Source: G963923945 sp965199175
Lineage (GTDB): Bacteria; Pseudomonadota; Alphaproteobacteria; G963923945
NCBI GenBank assembly: GCA_965199175.1
Contig: OZ240684.1
Coordinates: forward strand, 1,674,001-1,738,000
DNA length: 64,000 nucleotides
Direction of reading: 5' to 3'
In this document: positions 1-8,407 of the stretch, in pieces
Position numbering within the stretch: position 1 is the first letter of the stretch
Layout of the letters: each line of letters starts with the position of its first letter
Translations under genes and position numbers: made by a program
Notes under the pieces: generated by a model
What the model was told of the DNA's origin: nothing
The model's input: only the letters and a program-made list of their open reading frames with translations
The model's database searches: none

Positions 1-501
1 CATAAGGAACTCAAGGTCGCCATCCCGGCCGGCATTGAGGATGGTGCCAGGATCCGGTTGGCCAATGAAGGGGAAGCAGGCGATTATGGCGCACCACCAG
101 GGGATCTGTATCTTTTTATTTCGGTCAAACCGCATCGAATTTTTCAACGCGATGGAGCAAATATTTATTGTCGGGTCCCGATCCCGATGGTCACAGCAGC
201 ATTGGGTGGCACGATTGAGGTTCCGACCATTGACGGCGCACGTGCCCGGGTCACTGTTCCGGTTGGTACTCAGGTTGGCCAGCAATTCCGCCTGAAAAAC
301 AAAGGGATGACGGTTCTTAAATCTTCCGTGCGCGGTGATATGTTTATCGAGGCATTGGTTGAGACCCCGACCAATCTCAGCAAAAAACAAAAAGAAATTT
401 TGCGCATGTTTGATTCTGAAGGCTCCCAGGAAAGCAACAGCCCTGAATCAGAAGGCTTCTTTGCCAAGGTCAAAGATCTATGGGAAGACCTCAAGGATTA
501 G
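1..501 (+). CDS. dnaJ: Chaperone DnaJ, C-terminal part (5' end outside window)
   Basis: The reading frame is open from base 1 to a TAG at 499-501, so only the last 166 residues are present. It reads as the substrate-binding C-terminal beta domains of DnaJ: an IPAGIEDGARIRL stretch, then GDLYLFISVKPHRIFQRDG, then the second beta domain with ALGGTIEVPTIDG and a GDMFIEALVETP strand. The J domain and zinc fingers lie upstream of the window. DnaJ feeds unfolded clients to DnaK in the cytoplasm. dapB follows 117 bp downstream, a dnaJ-dapB adjacency common in alphaproteobacteria. The acidic, serine-rich tail before the stop is typical of DnaJ. Confidence 0.93.
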   Translation, partial: HKELKVAIPAGIEDGARIRLANEGEAGDYGAPPGDLYLFISVKPHRIFQRDGANIYCRVPIPMVTAALGGTIEVPTIDGARARVTVPVGTQVGQQFRLKNKGMTVLKSSVRGDMFIEALVETPTNLSKKQKEILRMFDSEGSQESNSPESEGFFAKVKDLWEDLKD

Positions 502-618
502 CCATATCTCACCAGAACAATAATCAGCCACGGCATAAAGCCAGGAATCGACATGACCGGCAATCAGACCAAAACCACCAAAATATAAGAGCCACCAAAA
601 CACCAAAAAGGAGTATCC

Positions 619-1464
619 ATGCCTCCATTGCGCATTGCCATCCCCGGCGCGGCGGGCCGTATGGGGCGGTTGTTGCTTTCTGAAATTCTCTCTGGAAAAG
701 ACTATCGCTTAACCGGAGCCGGTGAATGTCCGGGGCATCAGGATCTTGGTAAAGATGCCGGGGTCCTGGTCGGTCATGAGCCGTGTCGTGTTCTCGTGAG
801 CGATGATCCGGCCACCATGATCACCAATGCCGATGTCATCATTGACTTCACCGCCCCTTGCGGTGCCAGTCAATATGCACCGTTGGCGGTTGCCAACCAT
901 GCCGCTTATGTCATCGGGGGAACAGCCCTGGATACCGACAGCCAGACCGCCATCAATCAGGCCGCCGGGAAGATCCCGGTTGTACAGGCGGCCAATATGA
1001 GTCTGGGTATTACGTTATTAACCAGCTTAATCGAATATTGTGCGGCCTGCCTGGATGATGATTTTGATATTGAGGTGATGGAACTCCATCATGCCGCCAA
1101 GGCTGATGCGCCTTCAGGGACTGCCCTGGCTTTGGCTACTGCGGCGGCAAAAGGACGCGGGATTGATCCTGAGCAGGCGATGCTCCCGCCTCATTCCGGA
1201 CGCAAAGGCTCCCGGCCAAAAGGGGGAATTGGCTTTGCCACCGCACGGGGGGGAGATGCCATCGGTGATCATAGTCTGCTCTTTTGCGGGACCGGGGAAC
1301 GGCTGGAACTCACCCACCGGGCCCATAACCGCCGCATCTATGCCATTGGTGCCCTGAAAGCCGCCAGATGGGCGGTCCGGCAACCACCGGGCCGGTACAG
1401 TATGCAGGATGTTCTTAATCTCTCCATGCCCAAAGCATGGGCAGGATATCAATACGAAAAATAA
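619..1464 (+). CDS. dapB: 4-hydroxy-tetrahydrodipicolinate reductase
   Basis: A 281-residue protein with the DapB N-terminal NAD(P) fold (residues 5-20, IPGAAGRMGRLLL) and the signature around residues 155-170, ELHHAAKADAPSGTAL, which carries the catalytic histidine pair and lysine and the substrate-binding PSGT. The C-terminal LTHRAHNRRIYAIGAL segment is also family-typical. DapB reduces the cyclic product of DapA in the diaminopimelate/lysine pathway, supplying peptidoglycan. The start at 619 is supported by an AAAGGAG Shine-Dalgarno about 6 bases upstream. Length matches the family (about 270). Confidence 0.96.
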   Translation: MPPLRIAIPGAAGRMGRLLLSEILSGKDYRLTGAGECPGHQDLGKDAGVLVGHEPCRVLVSDDPATMITNADVIIDFTAPCGASQYAPLAVANHAAYVIGGTALDTDSQTAINQAAGKIPVVQAANMSLGITLLTSLIEYCAACLDDDFDIEVMELHHAAKADAPSGTALALATAAAKGRGIDPEQAMLPPHSGRKGSRPKGGIGFATARGGDAIGDHSLLFCGTGERLELTHRAHNRRIYAIGALKAARWAVRQPPGRYSMQDVLNLSMPKAWAGYQYEK

Positions 1465-1621
1465 AATACAAAATGCGTCTTTTTAAGCGGGATGAAAGAA
1501 AATGATGAAGAAAAATGAGGAATGCTCTCTTAAAAAAAAACCGAAAAAAGACGTGCTTTTTATACAAAGACCATCATATTCATAGTATTGGTTTCAATCT
1601 CCAGGAACTGAGAGGGCTGAT

Positions 1622-2182
1622 ATGCCGGAATGGATAAAACAGATCACAGCCGCACTGATTGTCTTGCTGGTCACGGCTTGTGATACAGAGGCCAGCAAAG
1701 CTGATATTGAGCAATATAATGCCCTGATTGCTGAAAAACATGATTTGCTGGGGCGGGCAATTATTCTCCAGGGTCGCCTGATTGAGAGCTTCAATATGAA
1801 TGATGAAGTGATCGATGATGTTAAATTCATGGATGCTGAAGGGTATCTTGAGGAACTCCTGGAACGGATTGGCACAGTCGAAACGATTGAAGCCATGCCT
1901 CTGCCCTCTCAGGCTTCGGACCTGCAAGAACTCCATCGTCAACTGGCCGATGCGGTTCATTTTCTCAGGGCCTGCTATGATGCCTTAGAGGATTCGGCTT
2001 TCGGCAATATCAGCTATGCTGAGACAGCATGGTTCAAATCCCGTAATGCCTTTGGCCATTTCACCAAAGAACTGGTCTTCCGGACCACCGGGGAAGAACT
2101 GCCGGATATTCAGGAACGTGACATATCCGAATATAATATCGGCGAGAGTATGAAGGTCGAGCAAGGGCCGCAAGCGCCTTAA
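1622..2182 (+). CDS. Predicted lipoprotein of unknown function
   Basis: A 186-residue ORF starting 9 bases after a GAGAGGG ribosome site. The N-terminus is a short basic region, a hydrophobic stretch and a lipobox-like LVTAC near residues 16-20, so it is predicted to be lipid-anchored at the outer or inner membrane. The mature part is acidic and mostly helical, with heptad-like spacing (ADIEQYNALIAEKHDLLGRAI), suggesting a helical bundle or coiled coil. No known family was recognised. It stands alone between dapB and a broken DUF3800 gene. Confidence 0.6.
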   Translation: MPEWIKQITAALIVLLVTACDTEASKADIEQYNALIAEKHDLLGRAIILQGRLIESFNMNDEVIDDVKFMDAEGYLEELLERIGTVETIEAMPLPSQASDLQELHRQLADAVHFLRACYDALEDSAFGNISYAETAWFKSRNAFGHFTKELVFRTTGEELPDIQERDISEYNIGESMKVEQGPQAP

Positions 2183-2289
2183 TCATAATATTCCCCACCA
2201 AACAGCCGGGAATTCGCAGCATCCATTTATCAATGATCAGATCAGGATCTTTTCTGAAATGATTCCGGTGATCGCATTGCCCGGCCGTC

Positions 2290-3060
2290 ATGGCTGGAGA
2301 CCATGAAACGTCTTCATATATTTTCCATATATTTTCCGATGAGGCCGGGTGTTTCGGCTTTCATAAAAAAGGGAATGCCAGCCGATATTTTATCATCTGC
2401 AGCGTCATGATGGAAAATTGCGCCATCAGTCAGGCTTTGGAAGATTTAAGACGTAAGATAGTCTGGGAAAGATCCCTTATTGGGGACAGCTTCCATGCCT
2501 GTCATGACAGGCAAAAAATCCGCAATAAGGTTTTTAGCATCATGAAAAACCATGAATTTGACGTCCACGCAACGATTATGGAAAAACCAAAAGCGCGTTC
2601 ACATGTCCGGAAATCAAACCATATTTTTTACAAATATGGCTGGTATTACCAGCTAAAAAACGCCATATCGGCAGAGAAAAAAAGAACCCGCGCATTTCTG
2701 TTTACAACGGCCAGTATTGGAAAGAAAAAACATCAGGCTCAGTTTACCCATGCAATCAATCATGCAGTCAATGAAGTGGCGCAGCAAACCATCCCGGACG
2801 GCAGATGGAAGACGTCCCCTTCATCGTCCGATCCTTGCTTACAGATTGCAGAGTATTGCAGCTGGGCTCGCTCTTCGAAGAAAATGGGAACGCAACGACC
2901 CACGGTCTTACAATCTGATCAAAGACCACATCAAATAGGGATCAGATACGAATATGACCTTTGGCAATATGGGAAAACCCACTCTTACTTAAGAGTATCA
3001 AAAGCCATAACCGAAGGGAAAAGCAGCCCGCCCCGCAATCTCAACTATCGGCTTGAATGA
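2290..3060 (+). pseudogene. DUF3800-type protein, two frameshifts near the C-terminus
   Basis: The N-terminus (HIFSDEAGCFGF...YFIICSV) matches the start of DUF3800 proteins, whose acidic residues suggest an RNase H-like fold. The family's C-terminal block is split between frames. Frame 1 reads LQIAEYCSWA, then the +1 frame reads RRKWERNDPRSYNLIKDHIK and stops, and the original frame resumes with YEYDLWQYGKTHSYL. One extra base near 2874-2875 and one missing base near the AAA at 2933-2935 would restore one continuous protein. In the sequence as given, the main frame stays open for 256 codons but with about 20 scrambled residues. DUF3800 genes are often on mobile or defence-related DNA; the function is unknown. 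Confidence 0.6.
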
Positions 3061-3210
3061 TCGACAAACCGAAAGGTTCCCGGAACCCGTTCGCCAGGCA
3101 AGGGACGGGATCTTTTATGGTTGTGTATCTCGGGTCATACATATTCTGTAAAAAAACACCCTCAGAGCAGAGGGATACATCAATCAATCAGAATTGAAGT
3201 CTTTTTGCTT

Positions 3211-3789
3211 TCATGCGGTGGCTTTGGCCAAAGCATGGCGTAAGGCCCGGGCAAAATCGAATCGCTCCCCCCCATTCAGGAAACCGCCAATCACCAGACG
3301 CCGGCCCCGGGACATCAGAGTCAATGGGGTATCATGATGCGGTGTATCGGCCATTTCTATCCAGGTCCAGTAGGGCTGAAAATCCCAGTGACACCGCCGG
3401 CCCCGGGTATCAACCCGCTCAATCCGGAGCCTTGATGCAGTCAAAGACACCCGCTCACACAGCCGGGCCTGACGGAAATTCAGCCAAAAAGCCCCACCAA
3501 GCAACACCATATCAAGCCCGAAAAAACCCAATACCGGCCAGGCCCCCAATGCCAGGAAAAAAATCCCAACAACAAAAAAAATCACCCCCATCACCGCCGT
3601 CACAACCAGGGCAGCACGCACCGACAAACTGCGATGGGGATACAAAACGGCATCAAACAAAACCGGCTCCTGGGTCGATGAATCATCGGCGGAGTGCCGG
3701 TCATCATAACCGGAATGCCCCGACCCATGATAAACGGATCTGTCGCTAGAAGATTGATGATTCTGCGTTGTTTCCATCACCAATACCAT
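3211..3789 (-). CDS. DUF2244 family membrane protein
   Basis: 192 residues (or 188 from the ATG at 3777, METTQNH). After a hydrophilic, low-complexity N-terminus of about 40 residues comes VLFDAVLYPHRSLS and two adjacent transmembrane helices (about residues 58-105), then a cytoplasmic domain with a WDFQPYWTWIEM stretch and an FLNGGERFDFARALRHAL ending. This is the layout of DUF2244, an uncharacterised membrane family common in alphaproteobacteria. It is divergently arranged with nth, as often seen for DUF2244. Its role is unknown. Confidence 0.8.
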   Translation of the reverse strand: MVLVMETTQNHQSSSDRSVYHGSGHSGYDDRHSADDSSTQEPVLFDAVLYPHRSLSVRAALVVTAVMGVIFFVVGIFFLALGAWPVLGFFGLDMVLLGGAFWLNFRQARLCERVSLTASRLRIERVDTRGRRCHWDFQPYWTWIEMADTPHHDTPLTLMSRGRRLVIGGFLNGGERFDFARALRHALAKATA

Positions 3790-3914
3790 CTGTTCGAATC
3801 TCTTCGCATCTGGCTATTTGCATCTGAATCCCTGATACAGATTGTTGTCTCATGAACGAAGTTGAATGATCCTGTTTTGTTATTTCTGATCATTTTGCGG
3901 TTTTGCTTCGTCAG

Positions 3915-4025
3915 GAGACTGTTTAGCTTCATAAGACTGTTTAGCTTTATAAGATTGTTTGCCTTTATTAAGACTGTTTAAATTTATAAGACCGTTTTTA
4001 AATTTATAAGACCGTTTAAATTTAT
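3915..4025. repeat. Six imperfect 18-20 bp tandem repeats upstream of nth
   Basis: Six consecutive copies of a unit close to AAGACTGTTTAAATTTAT: 3915-3932, 3933-3950, 3951-3969, 3970-3987, 3988-4007 and 4008-4025. Later copies gain A/T bases. They fill the spacer between the divergent DUF2244 and nth genes. There is no dyad symmetry in the unit, so it is not an obvious operator. It looks like slippage-driven expansion; a regulatory effect by spacing is possible but not shown. Confidence 0.85.
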
Positions 4026-4246
4026 ATAGGAATATGACAGCACGATATCATGACAGCATGATCAAAAATCATTGATACGGGAAATATCAATAAAAAAATA
4101 ACGCAAAAAAATGACCGGAAAATACAATCCCGGAACCATCCCGGCTCTATCCGGGCTTTGTTCCTGAGTTCGGTTTTTTTTCAGGGCCGGGGTTTCCATG
4201 TTCAGTTCCCGGATACGACCCACAACAACACCGATGAAAAACCAGC

Positions 4247-4927
4247 TTGATGACAGGATTGATGAAAAAAATTTCCCCAATGGGCCGCCCTTCCATCGAT
4301 ACCGTTTTCCGGCGGTTTGAAGGCCAAACACCTCATCCGCGTGGTGAACTCAACCACAGCAATCTTTTCACGCTTTTGGTGGCGGTGGTGCTGTCTGCTC
4401 AGGCAACCGATAAAGGAGTCAATAAAGCAACTGCGGCCCTGTTTACGATTGCCGATACACCGCAAAAAATGCTGGCCCTGGGTCTGGATCATCTCAAGGA
4501 TTATATCAAAACCATCGGCCTCTATCATTCCAAAGCCAAACACATCATCGGCCTCAGCCAGGCCCTGATTGAACGGCATGGTGGCACTGTCCCGGATAAT
4601 CGCGAACAGCTCCAGGCGTTGCCTGGGGTTGGACGCAAAACTGCCAATGTTGTGCTCAATATCGGCTTTGGACACCCGACCATTGCTGTTGACACCCATT
4701 TGTTTCGGGTCTCCAACCGGACCGGTCTTGCCCCGGGCCGCACGCCTCTGGAGGTGGAAAAAAAGCTCCATTCCCGGGTTCCGGAATGGGCCGCCTTGCG
4801 TGCTCATCACTGGCTGATTCTCCATGGTCGCTATGTCTGCAAAGCCCGTAAACCCGACTGTGGGCACTGTATTATTACCGATCTTTGCCAGTATCCTCAT
4901 AAGACGGCCTCCGTCACATCTGAATAA
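4247..4927 (+). CDS. nth: Endonuclease III (DNA glycosylase/AP lyase)
   Basis: A 226-residue protein of the HhH-GPD superfamily. It shows the LLVAVVLSAQATDKGVNKAT segment, the helix-hairpin-helix LPGVGRKTANVVL with the catalytic lysine, the VDTHLFRVSNR segment with the catalytic aspartate, and a C-terminal 4Fe-4S ligand set C-x6-C-x2-C-x5-C (CKARKPDCGHCIITDLC). It removes oxidised pyrimidines from DNA in base excision repair. Several in-frame ATGs exist (4247, 4262, 4277); conserved sequence begins around SIDTVFRRFE, so a start later than 4247 is possible. Confidence 0.94.
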   Translation: MMTGLMKKISPMGRPSIDTVFRRFEGQTPHPRGELNHSNLFTLLVAVVLSAQATDKGVNKATAALFTIADTPQKMLALGLDHLKDYIKTIGLYHSKAKHIIGLSQALIERHGGTVPDNREQLQALPGVGRKTANVVLNIGFGHPTIAVDTHLFRVSNRTGLAPGRTPLEVEKKLHSRVPEWAALRAHHWLILHGRYVCKARKPDCGHCIITDLCQYPHKTASVTSE

Positions 4928-4972
4928 TGTTTCAGGACTGTTTCAGGTCATACTGTCTAAGGTCAGACTTTC

Positions 4973-5716
4973 TCAGGTCAGATGTTCTGGTCTTTTGGAT
5001 TGCGACCCGGACACAAGCCGCCGGGGGGATTGCGGTCGCCGGCCAGTCACAGGGGGCGTATTCTGCATCAAATCGACCAGCAACAACGCCAGGGCAGCGG
5101 TTGCGATAACCGGTGCGATCAGATTAACCACCGGCAGGCTGAATAAAAAAGCCACCACCATCCCATGCCGCCATATCCGGCCAGCTGCCCGGCGACGCCA
5201 GAAGGCTATTTGATCCGGGCACAGGCGACGTAAGGCCACCAGGTCAAAATATTCACGCCCCAGCAGATAGCCGTTGGCCCCATAATACAGCAGGGGATAA
5301 AGCGGCCCCAGCAGCAATGCCGGTAACAGAAGAATATTCACCACCACAATCAGCCCGGCATATCGAAGGGTCAGCATCACCGCCCGCCCCGGCGACAAAG
5401 AGCGTGGCGGCGGCAATCCGTCTGTGTAATGAGCCTCAGCAGAAGCAGCCACCACATCCAGAAACAAGCTCACAGCAACCCCGGTTAAGGCCGGAAACAG
5501 TGCCAAAGCCAGAACAAAGATCACCAGCATCCCCAATGATGCAAGCAGCCCATCCAACCAATACCAACCGGTTGAAGGGAGCAGAAACAAACCCCCGCTC
5601 AATACTGCGGCCAGAAGAACCAGCACCACAAAAGCCCCGATCACAGACAACAGCAAAACCCGGCGGATTCGCCGGTCTGATAACAAGCCAAAGGCAGCAG
5701 CAAAACGAGTCAACAT
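4973..5716 (-). CDS. EI24/CysZ-like membrane protein
   Basis: From the ATG at 5716 the protein has 247 residues, several hydrophobic helices, and the family-typical segment NGYLLGREYFDLVALRR followed by a positively charged loop and a last pair of helices. EI24-domain proteins include the sulfate permease CysZ, but alphaproteobacterial members are mostly uncharacterised. The open frame continues upstream to an ATG at 5935, adding 73 mostly hydrophobic residues. The shorter start is preferred because known members begin near the equivalent of MLTRFAAAFGLLSD. It converges with nth across a 45-bp spacer made of TCAGGTC-like repeats. Confidence 0.75.
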   Translation of the reverse strand: MLTRFAAAFGLLSDRRIRRVLLLSVIGAFVVLVLLAAVLSGGLFLLPSTGWYWLDGLLASLGMLVIFVLALALFPALTGVAVSLFLDVVAASAEAHYTDGLPPPRSLSPGRAVMLTLRYAGLIVVVNILLLPALLLGPLYPLLYYGANGYLLGREYFDLVALRRLCPDQIAFWRRRAAGRIWRHGMVVAFLFSLPVVNLIAPVIATAALALLLVDLMQNTPPVTGRRPQSPRRLVSGSQSKRPEHLT

Positions 5717-6047
5717 GGCCCCATCATCAATCAGCAAACAACCAATCACAAGCAGGATCACACCCCGGCAAACAGCCCAATGATAAAGACCGGTACTGAT
5801 AAGGACGGAAAGGACTGCTTGATGGATATCCGAAAGACTACGTGTCAGAAAGAAAAGATACGGGTCGGGAAAATTACGTGTCAGCATCAATAACGCCGGA
5901 GACGAAACAACGGACCCGATAGCCATATTGAGCATATTTCTCTCTGGTTTACGCCGATTTTTTTGGGATCATCGACGTTTCCGATTCTGCGATGCCATTG
6001 GTATCCGATGATATGATATGGTTTGCCTGTCATTACTCAGGCTGTAT

Positions 6048-6127
6048 TACGTCTATCTGCGCACTTTGTTTGAGCTGAATAAACGCTATGGGTTTCGCAA
6101 ATTCATCATTGTAGTGCCCAGCGTTGC
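6048..6127 (+). pseudogene. 80-bp relic of a type III res gene
   Basis: Bases 6048-6127 match 8714-8793 inside res, with 77 of 80 identical by direct comparison. The segment encodes the part just after the Walker A motif (YVYLRT.FELNKRYGFRKFIIVVPSVA). Here it ends two codons later in GCT TGA and has no upstream coding continuation. It sits 115 bp before mod, so it looks like the scar of an earlier or duplicated restriction gene. Confidence 0.85.
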
Positions 6128-6242
6128 GGCTTGACTGTTTGAACCAGCTGGGGTCTGAACGTCCGGAGGAATACCATCCCACGTATAACATCACGCAACA
6201 CCAAAACAGCCTGATGCGTAAAGATGGAAAGAGAGTCAATCA

Positions 6243-8276
6243 ATGCATGAAACCAGAAAAAGCATCATCAAGACTGCCGCAGATGAATCAAACAAGCCGG
6301 AAATAAATAAACCGGAGACTGATACAACGGCACCCAACAGACCAGAGACCCATGAGCCAGAGACCCATAGGCCGGAGACTCATAGGCCAGAGACCTTCGA
6401 TCTCACCTCAATGGATGTGGGGGCGGAAAAACGCGCGGCTTTACGTGGCCTGTTCCCGGAAGTTTTTGCAGAAGACCGGATTGATTTTGATCAGCTCAAA
6501 CGTGTTCTGGGTACATGGGTGGAGCCGGGGAAAGAACGCTTTGGCCTCACCTGGCCCGGCAAGGCTGATTGTATGCGCGTCATCCAGCAACCCAGCATTG
6601 CCACCCTGAAGCCAGCACGGGATCAATCGGTTGATTTTGATACGACCGGTCATCTGTTCATTGAAGGGGATAATCTGGAGGTCCTCAAGCTGTTGCAAAA
6701 AGCCTATTTCGGTAAGGTCAAGATGATCTATATCGACCCGCCCTATAACACCGGCAAGGAGTTTATCTATCCCGATAAGCATGCGGAAAATCTCAGGACC
6801 TATCTGGAATATACCGGCCAGCTGGATGGGCAGGGCCGCAAATTTTCCACCAATACCGAACAAACCGGGCGGTATCATTCCAACTGGCTGAGTATGATGT
6901 ATCCGCGCCTCTATCTGGCCAGGAATTTACTCCGCGAGGATGGGGTGATTTTTATCAGCATCGATGACAACGAACAGGCGCATTTAAAAGCCCTGTGTGA
7001 TCAAATTTTCGGAGAGGAGAATTTTGTTGGTATAATAATTTGGAAAAAGAAAACAAACGGAAATAATATGGGGGAGATTCCCTCTGTTCATGACTATTTC
7101 ATATGTTATGCAAAAAATTTATTGGTCACAAATTTAATAGGTTTTCCGATATCTGAAGAATATATCAGAAAAAATTATTCTAATACTGATAATGACCCGA
7201 GAGGACCTTGGACGACTACTGATTTATCGGCAAATCATAAAGGACCTTATTTTGAAATCATAAATCCAAATACCAATGATTGTTTTCTTCCTCCTAAAGG
7301 TAGGTATTGGGTTTTTGGAAAAGAGGAAGTTAAAAAGAGAATCAAAGATGGAAGAATAATTTTTGGAAAATCCAATACGGGAAGACCTGTTCAGAAAAAA
7401 TATTTGTCTGAAAAAATCTCAATGAGGGTCAAGCCTGAATCGTGGTGGGATAATCATGGGATGAATGAAGATGGAACAACTGAGATCTCTGAATTATTTG
7501 AGCCGAAATTTTTTGACCACCCTAAACCTACAATAACTTTAAAGCACCTTTGCAATATCACAACTCAAAATACAGATTTAATATTGGACTTTTTCTCTGG
7601 CTCATCCTCAACCGCTCATGCGGTGATGCAGTTGAATGCTGAGGATGGGGGCCAGCGCAAATATATCTGTGTCCAGTTGCCCGAACCCTGTGACGAAAAA
7701 TCCGAAGCCTGTAAAGCCGGGTATGACACCATTGCCGATATTGGTCGCGAACGCATCCGCCGGGCTGCCCAAAAAATCGCCGACCAAACAATCAGCTCTG
7801 AACAGACCGGTAAACTCGACCTTGATACCGGCGAAAAGCCGGATCTGGGCTTCCGGGCCTTTCGGCTGGATCGCTCCAATTTTAAGGTCTGGGATCAGAA
7901 AGCCGACGATGCCGAAACCATCGCCCAACGCCTGGAAGATCATATTGATCATCTGGATGCCACCAGCACGCCCGAAGATATTCTCTATGAATTATTGCTC
8001 AAAGCCGGCTTTGAACTGACAACCCCGGTGACTCAGCGCACCCTGGCCGGAAAACCCGTATTTTCCATTGAAGGGGAAACCGGCCCCCTGCTGATTTGCC
8101 TGGAAAAAACCATCACGACCGAATTGATTGACGCCTTAGCCGCCGCCAACCCGGCCCAGGTGATCTGCCTGGATGCCGGCTTCCGGGGCAATGATCAACT
8201 CAAAGCCAATGCCGTGCAAAGTTTCAAAACCCAGGCCCGGATCACCAGCCAGGATATTATCTTCCAGACAGTCTAG
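6243..8276 (+). CDS. mod: Type III restriction-modification methyltransferase (Mod)
   Basis: A 677-residue beta-class N6-adenine DNA methyltransferase. The catalytic DPPY lies at residues 165-168 (YIDPPYNTGKEF) and the SAM-binding motif DFFSGSSSTAHAV at about 449-461, the order expected for Mod subunits. Between them, residues of about 260-447 form the target-recognition region, coded by much AT-richer DNA (7081-7380 is 31% GC; sampled flanks are 52-57%). The N-terminus holds a four-copy, 15-bp in-frame repeat (P-E-T-H-x). Start ATG 6243 has a GGAAAGAGAG upstream. Mod methylates one strand of the recognition site and pairs with Res, which lies 131 bp downstream. Confidence 0.95.
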   Translation: MHETRKSIIKTAADESNKPEINKPETDTTAPNRPETHEPETHRPETHRPETFDLTSMDVGAEKRAALRGLFPEVFAEDRIDFDQLKRVLGTWVEPGKERFGLTWPGKADCMRVIQQPSIATLKPARDQSVDFDTTGHLFIEGDNLEVLKLLQKAYFGKVKMIYIDPPYNTGKEFIYPDKHAENLRTYLEYTGQLDGQGRKFSTNTEQTGRYHSNWLSMMYPRLYLARNLLREDGVIFISIDDNEQAHLKALCDQIFGEENFVGIIIWKKKTNGNNMGEIPSVHDYFICYAKNLLVTNLIGFPISEEYIRKNYSNTDNDPRGPWTTTDLSANHKGPYFEIINPNTNDCFLPPKGRYWVFGKEEVKKRIKDGRIIFGKSNTGRPVQKKYLSEKISMRVKPESWWDNHGMNEDGTTEISELFEPKFFDHPKPTITLKHLCNITTQNTDLILDFFSGSSSTAHAVMQLNAEDGGQRKYICVQLPEPCDEKSEACKAGYDTIADIGRERIRRAAQKIADQTISSEQTGKLDLDTGEKPDLGFRAFRLDRSNFKVWDQKADDAETIAQRLEDHIDHLDATSTPEDILYELLLKAGFELTTPVTQRTLAGKPVFSIEGETGPLLICLEKTITTELIDALAAANPAQVICLDAGFRGNDQLKANAVQSFKTQARITSQDIIFQTV

Positions 8277-8283
8277 AGGGCAT

Positions 8284-8328
8284 ATGACCGACAAAGACCC
8301 GAAGAAAAAAGGCATCATACGGGTATAA
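8284..8328 (+). other. Possible 14-codon ORF between mod and res
   Basis: An ATG 7 bases after the mod stop, preceded by GAGGG, opens a 14-codon frame (MTDKDPKKKGIIRV) ending in TAA at 8326-8328. The spacing from the ribosome site is good, but the peptide is too short to assess. It may be a truncated gene, a leader peptide for res, or chance. Confidence 0.25.
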
Positions 8329-8346
8329 AGTGTAAGGAAACAAAAA

Positions 8347-8388
8347 GCAGATGTCGGTCAACCCAGCCTTGGGAAGCGAACCATCTGC
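8347..8388 (+). promoter_or_regulatory. Hairpin in the res leader
   Basis: GCAGATG at 8347-8353 pairs with CATCTGC at 8382-8388, and inside it CCCA 8362-8365 pairs with TGGG 8370-8373. The two-tier hairpin ends 19 bases before the res GTG start and has no T-run, so it is not a classical terminator. It could limit res translation or transcription relative to mod. This is a structural observation only. Confidence 0.3.
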
Positions 8389-8407
8389 ATGATCAGTATA
8401 AGATAAT

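Noticed and set aside
3915..4025. CRISPR array
   Set aside because: Units are contiguous with no spacers and diverge stepwise; no cas genes are in the window.
6352..6402. Phase-variable on/off switching of mod
   Set aside because: The repeat unit is 15 bp, a multiple of three, so copy changes keep the frame.
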